From Ottelia alismoides (taxonomy: Eukaryota > Streptophyta > Magnoliopsida > Alismatales > Hydrocharitaceae): 64,000 nucleotides of DNA. The notes under the pieces were generated by a model. That model made no database searches, had not been told where the DNA came from, and was given only the letters and a program-made list of their open reading frames with translations. The stretch lies in assembly GCA_037367405.1 (NCBI GenBank), contig JAZKJV010009329.1:124001-188000 (forward strand), given 5' to 3'. A program made the position numbers and the translations under genes. This document shows, piece by piece, positions 23,863 through 37,601 of the stretch (positions are counted from its first letter, which is position 1; each line of letters opens with the position of its first letter).

Positions 23863-26095
23863 ATGGCAAATCAGGGATGGTTTTGTTCGGATTCCATGAA
23901 CATCCTCATTGATTCCCTGATGCCAACATCTCCAATAATTCGAGGTAATCTAGAGAGACCGGTTCGGACTTTGCAAATCATTCACGAGACTCGCCGCTTC
24001 TTTCACTTAGAATTCATGATGACTCTCTTCCTAAATTATCTTCCTTTAGAATGGAGATAGATCAATCTCCATTCACATCTCCCACATTAATAAAGTTCAG
24101 TATTTACCTTGATCTTGAACATTTCCAATCGTCTAGTGCATTTTTCAAGACTGATCAGGGCATGTTTCCCATTGCAGACCAAAAACCTAATTTGGATCTT
24201 ACTTCACCAGATTCTGAACCAGACATGGCTTCTCAGAAAGGGATGTCCCATCAAGTAGAGTAGAATGGGGTTAATGCATAGATGTTCGCCTCCATACAGG
24301 TGATTCAACAACAACTGACCGCATAGGCCAAAGCTCATGATGTCCTCCAGGAGATGCTTATAGATATGAGGAGAGACAAAGAACAAAGAGGAGAAGCATG
24401 AGAAGATCATGATGCAGATGGAACCCATGGAGGGGAGGAAGAGATAAGAGAGTCTCTAAAACCCACACTCAAAGAGACATATAACCCTGGCGCTAGCCAG
24501 ATAACCGAGTGGATCCAGATACCATTGATCCACGGACATTTCGAGCTGAAGCCGCAGCTCTTGGCCCTTCTTCCCACCTTTCACGGAACACCAATGATGA
24601 ACCATATATCCATTTGCAATAATTTAGCTGCATCTGTGGAACCATTCATTACCTCCAACATTCCATTGTTGGTCATTAAGATAACCACTTTCCTGTTAAG
24701 CCTTCAAGACAAGGCTTTGTACTGGATCAATTATTTAGGGAAAGCGGTAATGACCTAGGAGGAGATAAAGTCGGCTTTTCTCCACAAATATTGTCCCCTA
24801 GGTCGTATTAACCAGATGCATGCCCGGATAGCAAACTTCTCCCAATCACCCTATGAATTTATTCACAAAGCATGGGAAAAGTTCAAGGATTTATTGGAGA
24901 AATCTCTCCTCCATGACATACTGAAGACTAGCTTGGTCCAACACTTCTTTGGGGCTTGACTCAAGAGAGTTAGAGGTTGATTGATGACGGTTGTGGTGGA
25001 TCCCATTTTAATAAGGATGAAGTTATCGTCTGACAGATATTCAAAGAAATGTATGAAGGAGAGGTCGCACTATCTTCATCTCGTGCTTATCAGAAAACCT
25101 CGTAGATCCTCCACAAGACCGTCAACATGGCGGCATCACATGAAGAGGACATATATGAGAGTTTGAACTTGAGCATCATTGGGAACCACCTGTCCAAAGT
25201 GGACATCATTGAGAAACAATCACAGGAACTCACTGTGATCGAATAAAGAACAAAGAATATATACATAAGCTTGACTAGATCACCAAGCAGCTAGAGTTTC
25301 TAGTAAGTACCATCGATTCATGTCAGTCTACGAGCCTACCCGTCAAGATGTCTGTTGCAGAACAACAATAACCACAACAACAGAGTCCAGGGCAGCCATC
25401 GTCCGTCCAGAATGTGTATTACGTGCAGCCACGCGACCAAGCACCATCACAGCCACTACAACAGACACAGATGGTTGTCTACCATTAGGAACCCCATCCA
25501 TCTTTTGTCGATCATTCTTCCCACCTCCACCCAAAAATTCAAGAGGTGAACAATGTGTGGAATAATGAACCGTAATTGACCCGTTCTGGTAGACATTATT
25601 AGGGTCAATCATCAGCCATTCGGTCGTACCACCACCCTCATGGTGGGAGACTATTCCAGCATCAGCCTAAGCAACATCAGTCTCCGCAGAATGCACATAC
25701 TTGGAGATAGTGCTACCGGCAGCTAGCATAATACCAGCAACAGTACCAACATTATTATCCGGCTGCTCAATATAACAACCGGTATCCACCTCCTCCACAT
25801 AACCAGCAGATCCCTCCTCATCATTTTTCTCAAAGTTACCAGTCGCAACATCATCACTACTATCAGGATCAACATGTTGGTGAATCTGGTACTTGACTGT
25901 TTAGCTCAACTTGTGAAGAGTTTGATAGAGATGAGCCAGAAGTTGGACAACTTCACTGCTGCAAAGACTACCATTCCTACGCGGGTCGAATCCAACCCCA
26001 ATATTTTCTGTCATAAGGAGCAGGTAGCTTGTCCCGATTCATCCTCCATTGAGTCAGTTACGAATAATTCTTTTATGTTATCTCAGGAGCGGTAG
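23863..26095 (+). pseudogene. Athila-like gag, decayed
   Basis: Capsid polyprotein start. The ATG at 23863 follows the pyrimidine-rich leader and opens M-A-N-Q-G-W; the frame closes at 24060. The diagnostic Retrotrans_gag segment runs in one frame from about 24525 to 24960, with in-frame stops. Its order is G-H-F-E-L-K-P, then a leucine-rich stretch, Y-W-I-N-Y-L, F-L-H-K-Y-C-P, and W-E-K-F-K-D-L-L. These match the Athila capsid order (F-L-R-K-Y-F-P, W-E-R-F-K-E-L). A Gln/Pro/His/Tyr-rich linker (about 25350-25870) precedes a short open segment (25874-26095). No zinc knuckle was recognised. Several stops and shifts make it non-functional. Confidence 0.75.
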
Positions 26096-26590
26096 ATCAT
26101 TAGTGCTTCCTGCAACCACGAAGGAGAAGAATGAAGACCAGCCATCATCGTCCAGGGCAACTGATTTCACATCAAGTGTGGATGATGAAGAAGAAGAGAG
26201 AGGAGCCACACTAGATGAAAAAAACAAAAAACTGAAGAAAAATGAAAAACACCAAACCGTACAAGCCATGGAGAAGCCATCACCTGTAGTCCATCCTGTA
26301 TCTACCGACAAAGCTGAATTTCCAATTTTTAGGTTCCCCCTAGTTTGGATGATTGTACCCCTACTAATCATCCAGTGGTAAAAGATGATTCTCATATAAA
26401 TAAGAACGTTGATTTTGGCACTATAAATATTCATTTTTCTTATGCAATGAAAAAACACAAAAAATAGAAAATTGAAAACAACATTGCCAGATCCTGGAGT
26501 AATTGAAATTTTATAGAATACCTTTCTGTAAATGCCACTTTTGAAAGCTATGAAATACATGCCTACTGTTAAGAAAGGACTGAAAGAGGC

Positions 26591-26985
26591 ATGTACATCA
26601 AAGCATCAACCTGCAAAAACAGATGGAACAGAGCTGAGGAACATATTCTTAACATGGCTACTGTGAATGTGAACAACAGTCTCCCATCAAAGAAAAAGGA
26701 TTTGGGAACACCTTTAATCAGTTGTGAAATATTTAATCAGGTGTTCGATCGCAATATTATTGATAGTGGCTCTTCTATAAACATCATACACGCATCTCTA
26801 CTCAAGGAATTAGGGATGGGTCTACTCAAACCAAGTAGAATGATCCTTGTGTTTGTTGATCGATCTGTTAAGCGATCCCGAGGTGTGTTAGAGCACGTTG
26901 TCGTAATAGTGCATGGCATGAAATTCTCAGTGGACTTTATTGTCCTAGACATGGAATATGCAACACCGTTACTCCTAATGCCTAT
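26591..26985 (+). pseudogene. Athila-like aspartic protease, interrupted
   Basis: An open frame of about 130 codons covering most of the retropepsin-like domain. The catalytic motif is I-D-S-G-S-S-I-N, with D-S-G kept. It is followed by L-L-K-E-L-G, a D-R-S-V-K segment and V-D-F-I-V-L-D-M-E. All are in the order seen in Athila proteases, which usually read D-L-G-A-S-I-N, so the S here is a small variation. The frame runs straight into the Copia insertion at 26986. The expected next motif (I-L-G-R-P-F-L type) is found, in frame, on the far side at 37602. The first ~40 codons are linker. Confidence 0.8.
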
Positions 26986-29638
26986 TGAAGGATATAGTTA
27001 GATCCTCAAGCGCATCACGGAAGCGTGAGCGTCGTATCGAATACGACGAAGAGCGACTAGTTGCACTAGTTTCTCGATGCAGCGGAATTTAAAAAAAATT
27101 TATGCAACGAAACCACATGATCCAAGAACACTTCTCGGATCGTTTCGTCTAAACCACAAACAAGTAATAGGATTACCTCTTGAAGCGTGGTTACAATCGA
27201 GTCTCTAAATGAAGAGACCTCCTGTCTCAAGTCCGATCCGACGGAGGAGACGCTTGCGAGCGCGGGGATGAACCACGTGCTTCTCGCAATCCATGTTGAT
27301 GATCCAAGTGGTGGATCTCCTGATCTTGACACACGAGATCCGTCGTCTTCTTCACGAGCAAGGCATGCCGAAGTAGACGGAGTTCCACGAACAAAACATC
27401 GGGCAACATAACGACGACACTGCGGCAATGAAGACTCTCTCCATGGCATCCATGGTGGACGGCCATGAGAGGGAGAGAGAGAGAGGGCTGACGTCTAGAG
27501 AGAAAGAGGGAGAGAGATATGCTACTCAAGCATTATGTGTAAAGAAGAGCAATGGCGTGCCTCTCCTTTTATAGGGTTTTTGGATCCATGTATCTCAATC
27601 CATGGGACAACACAAATCCAATGGTTCTCATTGATTGTGTTTCTTTCAATGGCTAAGATTTATGTTGGTAGAAACCAACAAAAATTAATTTAATAAAAAT
27701 CAAATATATGTATAATATAATTTGATTTATATCAAATCAATCTCAATTAGAGAAATAGAAAAGGAGACAAGCCTCCTTCCATGAATGGAGTGGACGGCCA
27801 CCACATTCCATGTAGGAAATGTGGTCGTCCACCCTCCTTACATGGAAGGTGGCTTCTTCTCCTTTTATTTCATGAGATATATTATCTCATTAATTTCTCC
27901 AATATTTTGCAACAACTCTTGTTGCAAATTATTTCACAAAAATAAATCTAATTTATTTTGTGAACATTGCAATCTTGCCATTAGAAATTTGTGAATCATA
28001 TTCACAATCCAAAATAAAATGTAAATTACATTTTCAATTTAATGTACAATGTGAATCCAATTTACATTAATATTTAATTAACAAATGTAAATTACAAATA
28101 TCTCTCTCTCTCTTATATATTATAAATCACATTTATAATATATATTACTAATATAGATATTTCTATCCATATTATTCATATCCATGATAATTAAATCATA
28201 TTTAATCATCTTGGATCTTATTTCTCTTGTTCTCAAATAATATGAACCACATTCATATTACTTACATCTTTGATAATTAAATCACATTTAATTATCTAAG
28301 ATAACTCTCTTTATAATATGAATCAAATTCATATTACTCATTAAATCACATTTAATTATCCATTTTCTCAATGCTTGGATACATATATCAACAATAGAAT
28401 TATCCATGAACTCCTTCAAGGATAATGCGCTTTCTCTGCAGATACTTGGAGATAAGGACAGGGTGATTGTATTGTTCCACGTATAGTGACTTGGATATTG
28501 AGATCACATCTCAAGCCCAGATCTCGGGCCTCCCATAGATGCTTGATTAAATCAAGACCGTAAATCTAATCTTCTCATTGGATCTGAATCACATTCTGAT
28601 CAATGTCCAACATTTGAACTAAGATTAGGTTACTTCTCTACTGAGAGGAGTCACTAAAATCCAGAACCGTTTCATCACTCCCTAGGAATGGAAGCGTCAT
28701 GGTTATACAATCGTTTATGATCACATCACCCTCAGGTATTCCCAATACATGTACATCCTGTATACTGGAAGACTCAGAATAAACCCGAAGTATTAGATCA
28801 ACTTTACACTGTCTACTTCAGGGTGTTATCAGTAAGTTTCTCATTCGATCATTGGGAGTCGGTGTCGATCATATACTTTCCAAAAGCATATATCATTCCT
28901 AGGTCTTGATCATATGCTTTCCGAAAGTATATATCAAACCTACAAATTCAGTCAAGCTTCCAAAGCGAGACGACCATGTGCATGGAATTTGATTCTTCCC
29001 AATATCTCATGAGTGAGCTCATGTCTTCCGGTTCGGTAACTGAACATGTATGATCCCTTTGAGAGATCGTATTACTCATATGCCCTTATATGCACACCAA
29101 CGCGCCGGTGTATAGACCTTGATTAGGTCATCAACCTATTGGTCTGCCAAATGTACATACTCAGACATATAGTAACACATTTGTCTCCGGTTAGAGGATG
29201 CGTGCCTATATCATGACAGCATATGATATAGGACTTTGGTTATCTCGATCTCGTTAAGTCAACTCTTTGACCTAACTCATCTGACACCTCCGAATCTCTA
29301 TTCCTATGCAGAGGACCTGCATCAAGAGGTCGGTCAGATATCAGCCTAAATGAGATAGGATTGCCATCTCCTACTCACTGGAGATCATCTTTTAACAATC
29401 ATTTGACGGTGCTTGATGAGTCCTCAATCTAACTCATTAGATATTCATCCCAGCACCAACCTCTATGATTTAATAATCGAATTAACAGTTGTATGATCAT
29501 TAAGATGGTCATGGTACAAAACCCTAATTGTACTAAAGGACCTATTATGCAAATTATGTACTCTTTATTTCAGATTAAGGAGTGAATTGCAATAATATTT
29601 ATTGTATAATGGCTCGCCGTGGGCTCGCATGTCCAACA
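26986..29638 (-). repeat. 3' LTR of Copia element
   Basis: 2653 bp. On the minus strand it begins TGTTGGACATG and ends CTATATCCTTCA. It pairs with 34948-37596. It contains a minus-strand TATA box at 27567-27573. The minus-strand open frame at 27066-27449 recurs in the other LTR only because the LTRs are copies, and I do not call it a gene. Confidence 0.9.
27567..27573 (-). promoter_or_regulatory. LTR TATA box (3' LTR)
   Basis: The minus strand reads CTATAAAAGGAGAGG, a good plant TATA context. The same site at 35528-35534 in the 5' LTR would drive the element. Confidence 0.55.
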
Positions 29639-29653
29639 ATCTCCCACTAGCCC
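29639..29653 (-). other. Polypurine tract of Copia element
   Basis: The minus strand GGGCTAGTGGGAGAT lies directly before LTR start TGTTGG. A similar tract with the same LTR start occurs at 41227 in a diverged relative. Confidence 0.75.
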
Positions 29654-30589
29654 AAAGAGCCATGGGCTAATCATTTAAACCCACACTCATGTGACAATCA
29701 TAGGCTATTTAGAAAATAGCTAGGTAAGTTGATCAGTCACTCTGTTCCCAAGAGACTACGCCAAGTCCTTTTACGGCACTTGCATATCTCCTAGTAACAG
29801 TGCTCGCATCCAATGCGAATGTTGCATCTTATGCAACCAATACTCAATCTTGTTAGTTATAGTGTCCTTGACACTACATCTTATTAATTATCATAACCAG
29901 TATTTCCATAATCCTTATTAGAATACCTTCATTCCTGGAGATCTCTATCTCCTAAGGTATCTACAGTTAAGATCCTTATAGATCACTATCTACAAGGTAT
30001 TAATCTTTTGAATATAAGACTTTGATATCATTATCTCTAAGTTTCATCATCTTTGAAGATATTATTATTACTGCAATTAAGTGTTTTATCTCCATAGTAG
30101 GATTAGTAACAGTTTACTACTCCCACTGCATGGTAGACATCTGGTTCTTGTACACATCTAGCATACATTCAGCTTCTCATAACTGATGCACAAGTGCAAG
30201 CAGTTCTAGCATTCACTTCCTCAACTCTTTGAGGTGTTATCCCTTTAGACAGGTCACTACCACATCTTAAGGGAAGGAAGATTTTCTTGGAATTTTCCAG
30301 AAAATGGAATAAGTCCAAGGTGTACTACTAATGCAACAGTCCCAATACCCTCTTCTCTTTGCTTCTGAACGACTTCAGAATTAAGATCTAAGAGGTATCC
30401 TTGAGATCATATCTCAAGGTGTGGAACAACCAAATTATAAAACACTTATTATTATCCTTATATCATTCCAAATGATTAGAATAATATCTACATTTAGCAC
30501 AATGAACACAATGGCACTCCCACTAAGCTTCACATGGTTCATCAAGATTCTATCTGAAATCATAACATTTATAATTTCATCAAATCTTA

Positions 30590-30945
30590 TGTTCCAACTA
30601 CAAGAAGCTTATTTGAGTCCAAAGATGGAGTTCTTTAGCTTGCACACCTTGCTTTCCTCAACCATGAAGCCCTGGGGCTACTTCATATGAATATCCTCAG
30701 AGAGGTATTCATAGAGGAATGCAATATTGACTCACATCATGAAGATGTCATAATCAAGTTGTGTAGCTATAGTTAGCAATATTCTGATGAGTTAAAGCAA
30801 GGTCACTGGAGAGCAAGTTTCATCGCAAGTGATGTCTTCTCTTCGGTGTGTAGCTCATGGCCACGAACCGTGCTTTGAAGGTCTCTACCTTATCATCAGG
30901 TTTCCTCTTTCTCTTGAAGATCCATTTACACCTTAATGGGTCTTA
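30590..30945 (-). pseudogene. Decayed Copia reverse transcriptase
   Basis: Minus-strand translation gives the RT entry of Ty1/copia: C-K-W-I-F-K-R-K-R-K, then V-E-T-F-K-A-R-F-V-A, a D-E-T-C-S-P-V block, I-R-I-L-L, a V-N-I-A-F-L block (normally V-K-T-A-F-L-N-G), then K-V-C-K-L-K-N-S-I-F-G-L-K. In-frame stops and small shifts are present. The catalytic Y-V-D-D box was not found further downstream. Confidence 0.8.
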
Positions 30946-33900
30946 CCCATATAGGTGGATCCTCGAGGGTCCACATACAACACTTGAATATGAGGTCTAC
31001 ATTATACTTTTATTGCTAACATCCATCTTTCCATTTCATGATCCTCAGGAGCTTCATCACATGAAGTCCGATCATTTTCAGACTTAACTGACACATGGAA
31101 TACATCCTCAAACTTGTTTGAAGAAGCATCAGTGTTTCATCTTTAATTGTCTATTTAGTTTCCGATCTCAGGAGCCTCATTATCTTCTCAAGATTAAATG
31201 AGTTCCTTTACTTCATTTTCATCTTGATTCTTAAGAGAGTCATCCTCTAAGAATCACATTCTCAGAGATGAGATCCTTTAAGAATCTCAAGGTCATAAAG
31301 TAGGTATCCAATACCATTCTTTATTTTCCTATTGAAGTAGCACTCTCTAGTGCCAGATTCCAGCTTAATCACATGGAACCTTATTAAGGATATATAATGT
31401 AGTCTCTACCACATATATATACCTGGAAACTAAGAGATAATTATGCTACGATTAATCATTGATCAAATCATGTCACACATGATCAATTGTATCTCCCTAC
31501 AACTCTATTGAGTTAAGGTTCATCAGGAGAATTGAGATAAGAATGATATTCACATCTCCATAAGGTATTCCTTGAATTCATCTAATAGGTACAAGCTACC
31601 TTGGTTAGATCAAATTCATTTCATCTTCCTTCAAACTTTGATTCTAAACCAAAATTGTGAAATCTTTGAACATTTCAAAGTTCTATAAGTGAAGAGAAGA
31701 AATCTCATATCACAAATAATCATCAATAGATATCACATATCCATAATGTTTACTATGATATAGATGATTCACATACTTCAATATGTATGAGATCCTGAAT
31801 ACCTTGACATCTTACACCTTTCCCAAAGAAGGGTGTATTGGATATTTTTACTTTGAATACATTATTCATAAGTATGCAAGTTTTGAAATTTTAGACATTC
31901 TAAAGTTTCATCTCTTACTTGTCCTTGATCTCATCAACAGACATATGTCCAAAACATGATGCCAGATCATTGTCAAATGATCTTTATCCTCCTATTGATC
32001 TTTAAAGATTTAATTTTCAATATTAAAAATCTTAATGAACCATTCATTAATTTTCTAATTTAGTGGAGTCCACTATATTTTAGATTACTATCTGAAATAT
32101 CTCTATCATAACTCTTTATGATAGGTCTATTTCAGAATTCATGCTTATTCCCAACATTTAGAAATAAACTATGAGTGTATTCTAATATCCAGGTCATAGA
32201 GACATTCTCTAAGACTAAGGACTCCCACTGAAAATATGAAGTATATTCATCAGGTGGAAATTGTTACAACAATTGCATCAATTCCAACTTAGATGACCAT
32301 TAAACCTTAAGATCAAATTTCTAATATTCTAATACAGATGCAACCAATTGCAAGTGTCATTAGAAGATTGAGATACAATTATTAGATTATATCTTATCAA
32401 ATAAGTAAGTCAATTTCAATGATTATATGTAGATTATTCTGATGTACTATCTGATTCCTTCTCTAAGGATTCTAGATAGATTTGATAGTCATAATATCAA
32501 TACATCAACTCATTGCAGTATTGGCATACATCCAACTCTTTGGATGTCATATGGAAGTTACAGAAGTACAGTCAACTCTTTGACTACACTTCTTACTTGG
32601 GTCCAACCCATGCTTCCGCTGCGCTCCCTTTATCTATAAGCGACCATTGCTCAAGACAGAGGATCTCTTATGTTAAAATCAAAAAATTAAGATAAGAGAA
32701 TTTCAACATTTATACATGTTTCATTCAATTCATACAATATGAATATTATGAAGCTTCAGGAATAACTAGAGTAAAGATAGTAGAATGATGACACTCATCG
32801 TATCTACATCCATTTAAACTCTTAAAACTTAGGTTCGGGTAGGTACTCAATTTGAATACATCATCTCCTATAATGCCACCATTCTGCATAATGCAGAGAA
32901 CCATGTCATTCATGATTATATTTCGAGAGCACATATGTATACCAGAACATCTTCTTAGATTTTATAAGGATTATATGATAATTACGATCATTATCGACAT
33001 ATTACTTCAAAAGTACATTCGATGAGATCAAGACTTATAGAGATATACAAACCCTAGGGTTTTAGTCCTATTGTCTTATTTAATCATCATTCCTCATTAT
33101 TATGAGGATACTTGCACATTGCAGCCACATACATTATGCGTCCAATTGCAAGTATAATATCTGGATCACAGGTCCAATCCATGATATTTTACTGGTTAGT
33201 ATTGAGTATAATATTGAGTGGGTTTAATGAAGGATTGTCTGAAATAAGAAATTTGCATAAACATATATAAATATATAATTTTCTTTGATTTAGGAATTTT
33301 ATATCAAAGTTGTCTTGCCATGTCAACAATGAAAGTTCATTCCCTTAATCACTTTCAATGTAAGAGATATACTTACCATTATATCTCAAGCAAGATCTGG
33401 GATCTCCTTCCTTATCTTTGTTGCATCCCAATAATATGAGAACCTACAACTCGGATAAAAAGAAGCGAGAACACATTCTGCCTTGCAAGTCCAACTTGCA
33501 TCTCCCAATTCGGTCTTTAACACCCGAGCCCACCACCCCTAAGGTGATGTTGACCCGTCATTAATTGAACCAACCGTCAACAGGAATACAACTCGCTATG
33601 CGCAATCCAATATCGCCCCAATAATATGAGGACTCGATATTGGGGTCACTACGCATACGTCCTTACTCTTTCGAGAAGGGACGAGCGCGATCCAAATGGA
33701 TCATATGCAGGAGCTGTCACTTTGGACAGGCGTCTCCTACATATAATATCTGGCGACGGAACCCTTCGCCTTGACGGAAGACCATGGATGTCACTTATGT
33801 GATCCTCCATCTCTTATTCAAATTTAATTAATTACTATGAATCACATTCATATAATTAATTCTTCCAAGGGAATTATTAACTCTAATCATATTAGAGTAT

Positions 33901-34932
33901 TTTAATTGGACATAATTAGTTCAATCATATTAAATTAATTTTCAATTCAATTCAATCAATCAAACTTGATTGTAATGCTTGAATATATATGGTATTATTC
34001 TCAAAGTACGTTTTAATTCGTATTTTAATAATTAAAAATACATCTTAATCTCTTCGGCATTATCCCAGCCTTATCCGTTGTCATGGCCAGTACCGGCGAG
34101 AGTGGGACGGACCACATACGTTGCAACCCGCTACCCCAGCGTCTCCGACTAGACACCATATCTGCCTCGAGAAAGGATAATGCCAAATAGATTAATTTGT
34201 ACTTGAGATGATCATTGGTTCTTCAACCGAAATTATACCATATAGTAATAAAAACAATTTTGATTATAAGGAAATTTGCTAGACAAATTCCCAATCCTAT
34301 TCAAGCAAGGAGTTTGATGATTGTGTTTCCAATTTTGATCTAGATCAAATCTAATCAACTAATTGGTTGAAGCCAAGTCAATTAAAGAAATAATCATCTT
34401 CCAATATTTCTCAAATATTTTCCATAATTATTTCTTGAAATTAACAATTAATTTCATTAATTGACAATCACATGGTTCTAGATTAGGAATGTAATTTCAG
34501 CAGTGACCCCTACTTACTAAAATTAGCATATCTCAATCATATTAAAATCAAATTAGATAAAATCAATTTTCATAGATTGCTAATTTGATTTAGGACAGAA
34601 TCCAAGTGTGTTTCACGCATTTCGAGGCAAGTCTAAACAGTAAATAACATTTTAATCACGTTCAGTACAGTTCCCGCAACAGTGCATACATGTTCATTAA
34701 AACAACCATATCTCGAGCATACGAAATCCGATTTACGCAAACTCAGATCCTATGGTTTCCTTATTTAAGGGGAACAAAATTCAAGTAAATAATTCGTGCT
34801 TAAACATTTTAAGCATGGCCGAAATTATTTACTAAACAGATCTGCGAAATCAAATGCGATAAAAACTTTCGCGACCATAACGAACCCAAGTCGTCCTCGG
34901 TTTGCGAATCATTTTCGAAACCGTCGACCTAA
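30946..34932 (-). pseudogene. Eroded Copia gag-integrase region and leader
   Basis: This part of the element should hold leader, gag, protease and integrase (reading right to left). I could not place convincing motifs. The base composition (short ATs, many stops) and the absence of any frame over ~90 codons indicate heavy decay or rearrangement. The GC-richer stretch near 34060-34170 is probably leader. Confidence 0.45.
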
Positions 34933-34947
34933 GGCTCTGATACCACT
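34933..34947 (-). other. Primer-binding site (initiator Met tRNA)
   Basis: The minus strand reads A-GTGGTATCAGAGCC, the classic TGGTATCAGAGC site used by Copia elements, adjacent to the LTR end ...CCCTCA at 34948. Confidence 0.9.
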
Positions 34948-37596
34948 TGAGGGATATGGTTAGATCCTCAAGCGCATTGTGGAAGAGTGAGCATTGTATC
35001 GAATACGACGAAGAGCGACTAGTCGCACTAGTTGCTCGATGCAGCGGAATTTAAAAAATTTTATGCGACGAAACCACATGATCCAAGAACACTTCTCGGA
35101 TCGTTTCGTCTAAACCACAAACAAATAATAGTATTACCTCTTGAAGCGTGGTTGCGATCAAGTCTCTAAACGAAGAGACCTCCTGTCTCAAGTCTGATCC
35201 GACGGAGGAGACGCTTACGAGCGCGGGGATGAACCGCGTGCTTCTCGCAATCCATGTTGATGATCCAAGTGGTGGATCTCCTGATCTCGACACACAAGAT
35301 CCGTCGTCTTCTTCACGAGCAAGGCATGCCGAAGTAAACGGAGTTCCACGAACAAAACATCGGGCAGCATAACGACGATGCTGCGGCAATGAAGACTCTC
35401 TCCATGGCATCCATGGTGGACGGCCATGAGAGGGAGAGAGAGAGGGCTTACGTCTAGAGAGAAAGAGAGAGAGAGAGAGATGCTACTCAAGCATTATGTG
35501 TAAAGAAGAGCAATGGGGTGCCTCTCCTTTTATAGGGTTTTTGGATCCATGGATCTCAATCCATGGGACAACATAAATCCAATAGTTCTCATTGATTGTG
35601 TTTCTTTCAATGGCTAAGATTTATGTTGGTAAAAACCAACAAAAATTAATTTAATAAAAATCAAATATATGTAGAATATAATTTGATTTATATCAAATCA
35701 ATTTCAATTAGAGAAATAAGAAAGGAGGCAAGCCTCCTTCCATGAATGGAGTGGACGGCCACCACATTCCATGTAGGAAATGTGGTCGTCCACCCTCCTT
35801 ACATGGAAGGTGGCTTCTTCTCCTTTTATTTCATGAGATATATTATCCCATTAATTTCTCCAATATTTTTCAACAACTCTTGTTGCAAAATATTTCACAA
35901 AAATAAATCTAATTGATTTTGTGAACATTGCAATCTTGCCATTAGAAATTTTTGAATCATATTCACAACCCAAAATAAAATGTAAATTACATTTTCAATT
36001 TAATGTACAATGTGAATCCAATTCACATTAACATTTAATTAACAAATGTAAATTACAAATATCTCTCTCTTATATATTATAAATAACATTTATAATATAT
36101 ATGACTAATATAGATATTTCTATCTACATTATTCATATCCATGATAATTAAATCATATTTAATCATCTTGGATCTTATTTCTCTTATTCTCAAATAATAT
36201 GAATCACATTCATATTACTTACATCTTTGATAATTAAATCACATTTAATTATCTCAGATAACTCTCTTTATAATATGAATCAAATTCATATTACTCATTA
36301 AATCACATTTAATTATCCATTTTCTCGATGCTTGGATACATATATCAACAAAAGAATTATCCATGAACTCCTTCAAGGATAATGCGCTTTCTCCGCAGAT
36401 ACTTGGAGATAAGGACAGGGCGATTGTATTGTTCCACGTATAGTGACTTGGATATTGAGATCACATCTCAAATCCAGATCTCGGGCCTCCCATAGATGCT
36501 TGATTAAATCAAGACCGTAAATCTAATCTTCTCATTGGATCTGATTCACATTCAGATCAATGTACAATATTTGGACTAAGATTAGGTTACTTCTCTACTG
36601 AGAGGAGTCACTAAAATCCAGACCCGTTTCATCACTCCCTAGGAATGGAAGCGTCATGGTTATACAATCGTTTATGATCACATCACCCTCAGGTATTCCC
36701 AATACCTGTACATCCTGCATACTAGAAGACTCAGAATAAACCCGAAGTATTAGATCAACTTTACACTGTCTACTTCAGGGTTTTATCAGTAAGTTTCTCA
36801 TTTGAACATTGGGAGTCGGTATTGATCATATACTTTCCAAAAGCATATATCATACCTAGGTCTTGATCATATACTTTCCAAAAGTATATATCAAACCTAC
36901 AAACTCAGTCAATCTTCCAAAGCGAGACGACCATGCGCATGGAATTTGATTCTTCCCAATATCTCATGAGTGAGCTCATGTCTTCTGGTTCAGTAACTGA
37001 ACTTGTATGATCCCTTTGAGAGATCGTATTACTCATATCCCCTTATATGCACACCAGCGCGCCGGTGTATAGACCTTGATTAGGTCGTCAACCTATTGGT
37101 CTGCCAAATGTACATACTCAGACATATAGTAACACATCTGTCTCCGGTTAGAGGATTCGTGCCTATATCATGACAGCATATGATATAGGACTTTGGTTAT
37201 CTCGATCTCGTTAAGTCAACTCTTTGACCTAACTCATCTGACACCTTCGAATCTCTATTCCTATGCAGAGGACCTGCATCAAGAGGTCGGTCAGATATCA
37301 GCCTAAATGAGATAGGATTGCCATCTCCTACTCAGGCTGAAGATCATCTCTTAACAATCATTTGACGGTGCTTGATGAGTCTTCAATCTAACTCTTAGAT
37401 ATTCATCCAAGCACCAACCTCTATGATTCAATAATCGAATCAACAGTTGTATGATCATTAAGATGGCCATGGTACATAACCCTAATTGTACTAAGGGACC
37501 TACTATGCAAATTATGTACTCTTTATTTCAGATTAAGGAGTGAATTGCAATAACATTTATTGTATAATGGCTCGTCGTGGGCTCGCATGTCCAACA
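34948..37596 (-). repeat. 5' LTR of Copia element
   Basis: 2649 bp, the direct-repeat partner of 26986-29638. A TATA box lies at 35528-35534 on the minus strand. Differences from its partner are scattered substitutions and a few short indels. Confidence 0.9.
35528..35534 (-). promoter_or_regulatory. LTR TATA box (5' LTR)
   Basis: CTATAAAAGGAGAGG on the minus strand, about 2.06 kb from the start of the LTR (37596). This places the transcript start in the last quarter of the LTR. Confidence 0.6.
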
Positions 37597-37601
37597 CCTA
37601 T

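Larger units (their letters stand above)
26986..37596 (-). mobile_element. Full-length Copia element (Angela/Tork-like), decayed
   Basis: A 10.6 kb element on the minus strand. Its 2649 and 2653 bp LTRs look about 95% alike, it has TG...CA ends, and it is flanked by the perfect TSD CCTAT (26981-26985 and 37597-37601). The minus-strand primer-binding site (complement of initiator Met tRNA) is at 34933-34947, and the polypurine tract is at 29639-29653. The internal domain is 5.3 kb with a decayed RT near 30590-30945. It splits the Athila protease from its end and the RT. The long LTRs and RT motifs suggest the Angela/Tork branch; that lineage call is inferred. Confidence 0.9.

Noticed and set aside
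26078..26560. Minus-strand open frame of 160 codons
   Set aside because: Opposite to the decayed Athila gag/protease linker. Hydrophobic low-complexity composition from AT-rich and GAA-rich plus-strand sequence; no family.
27066..27449. Minus-strand open frame of ~127 codons, also seen at 35051-35410
   Set aside because: Both copies lie in the paired LTRs of one Copia element, so the repetition reflects LTR duplication. The composition has no recognisable domain.
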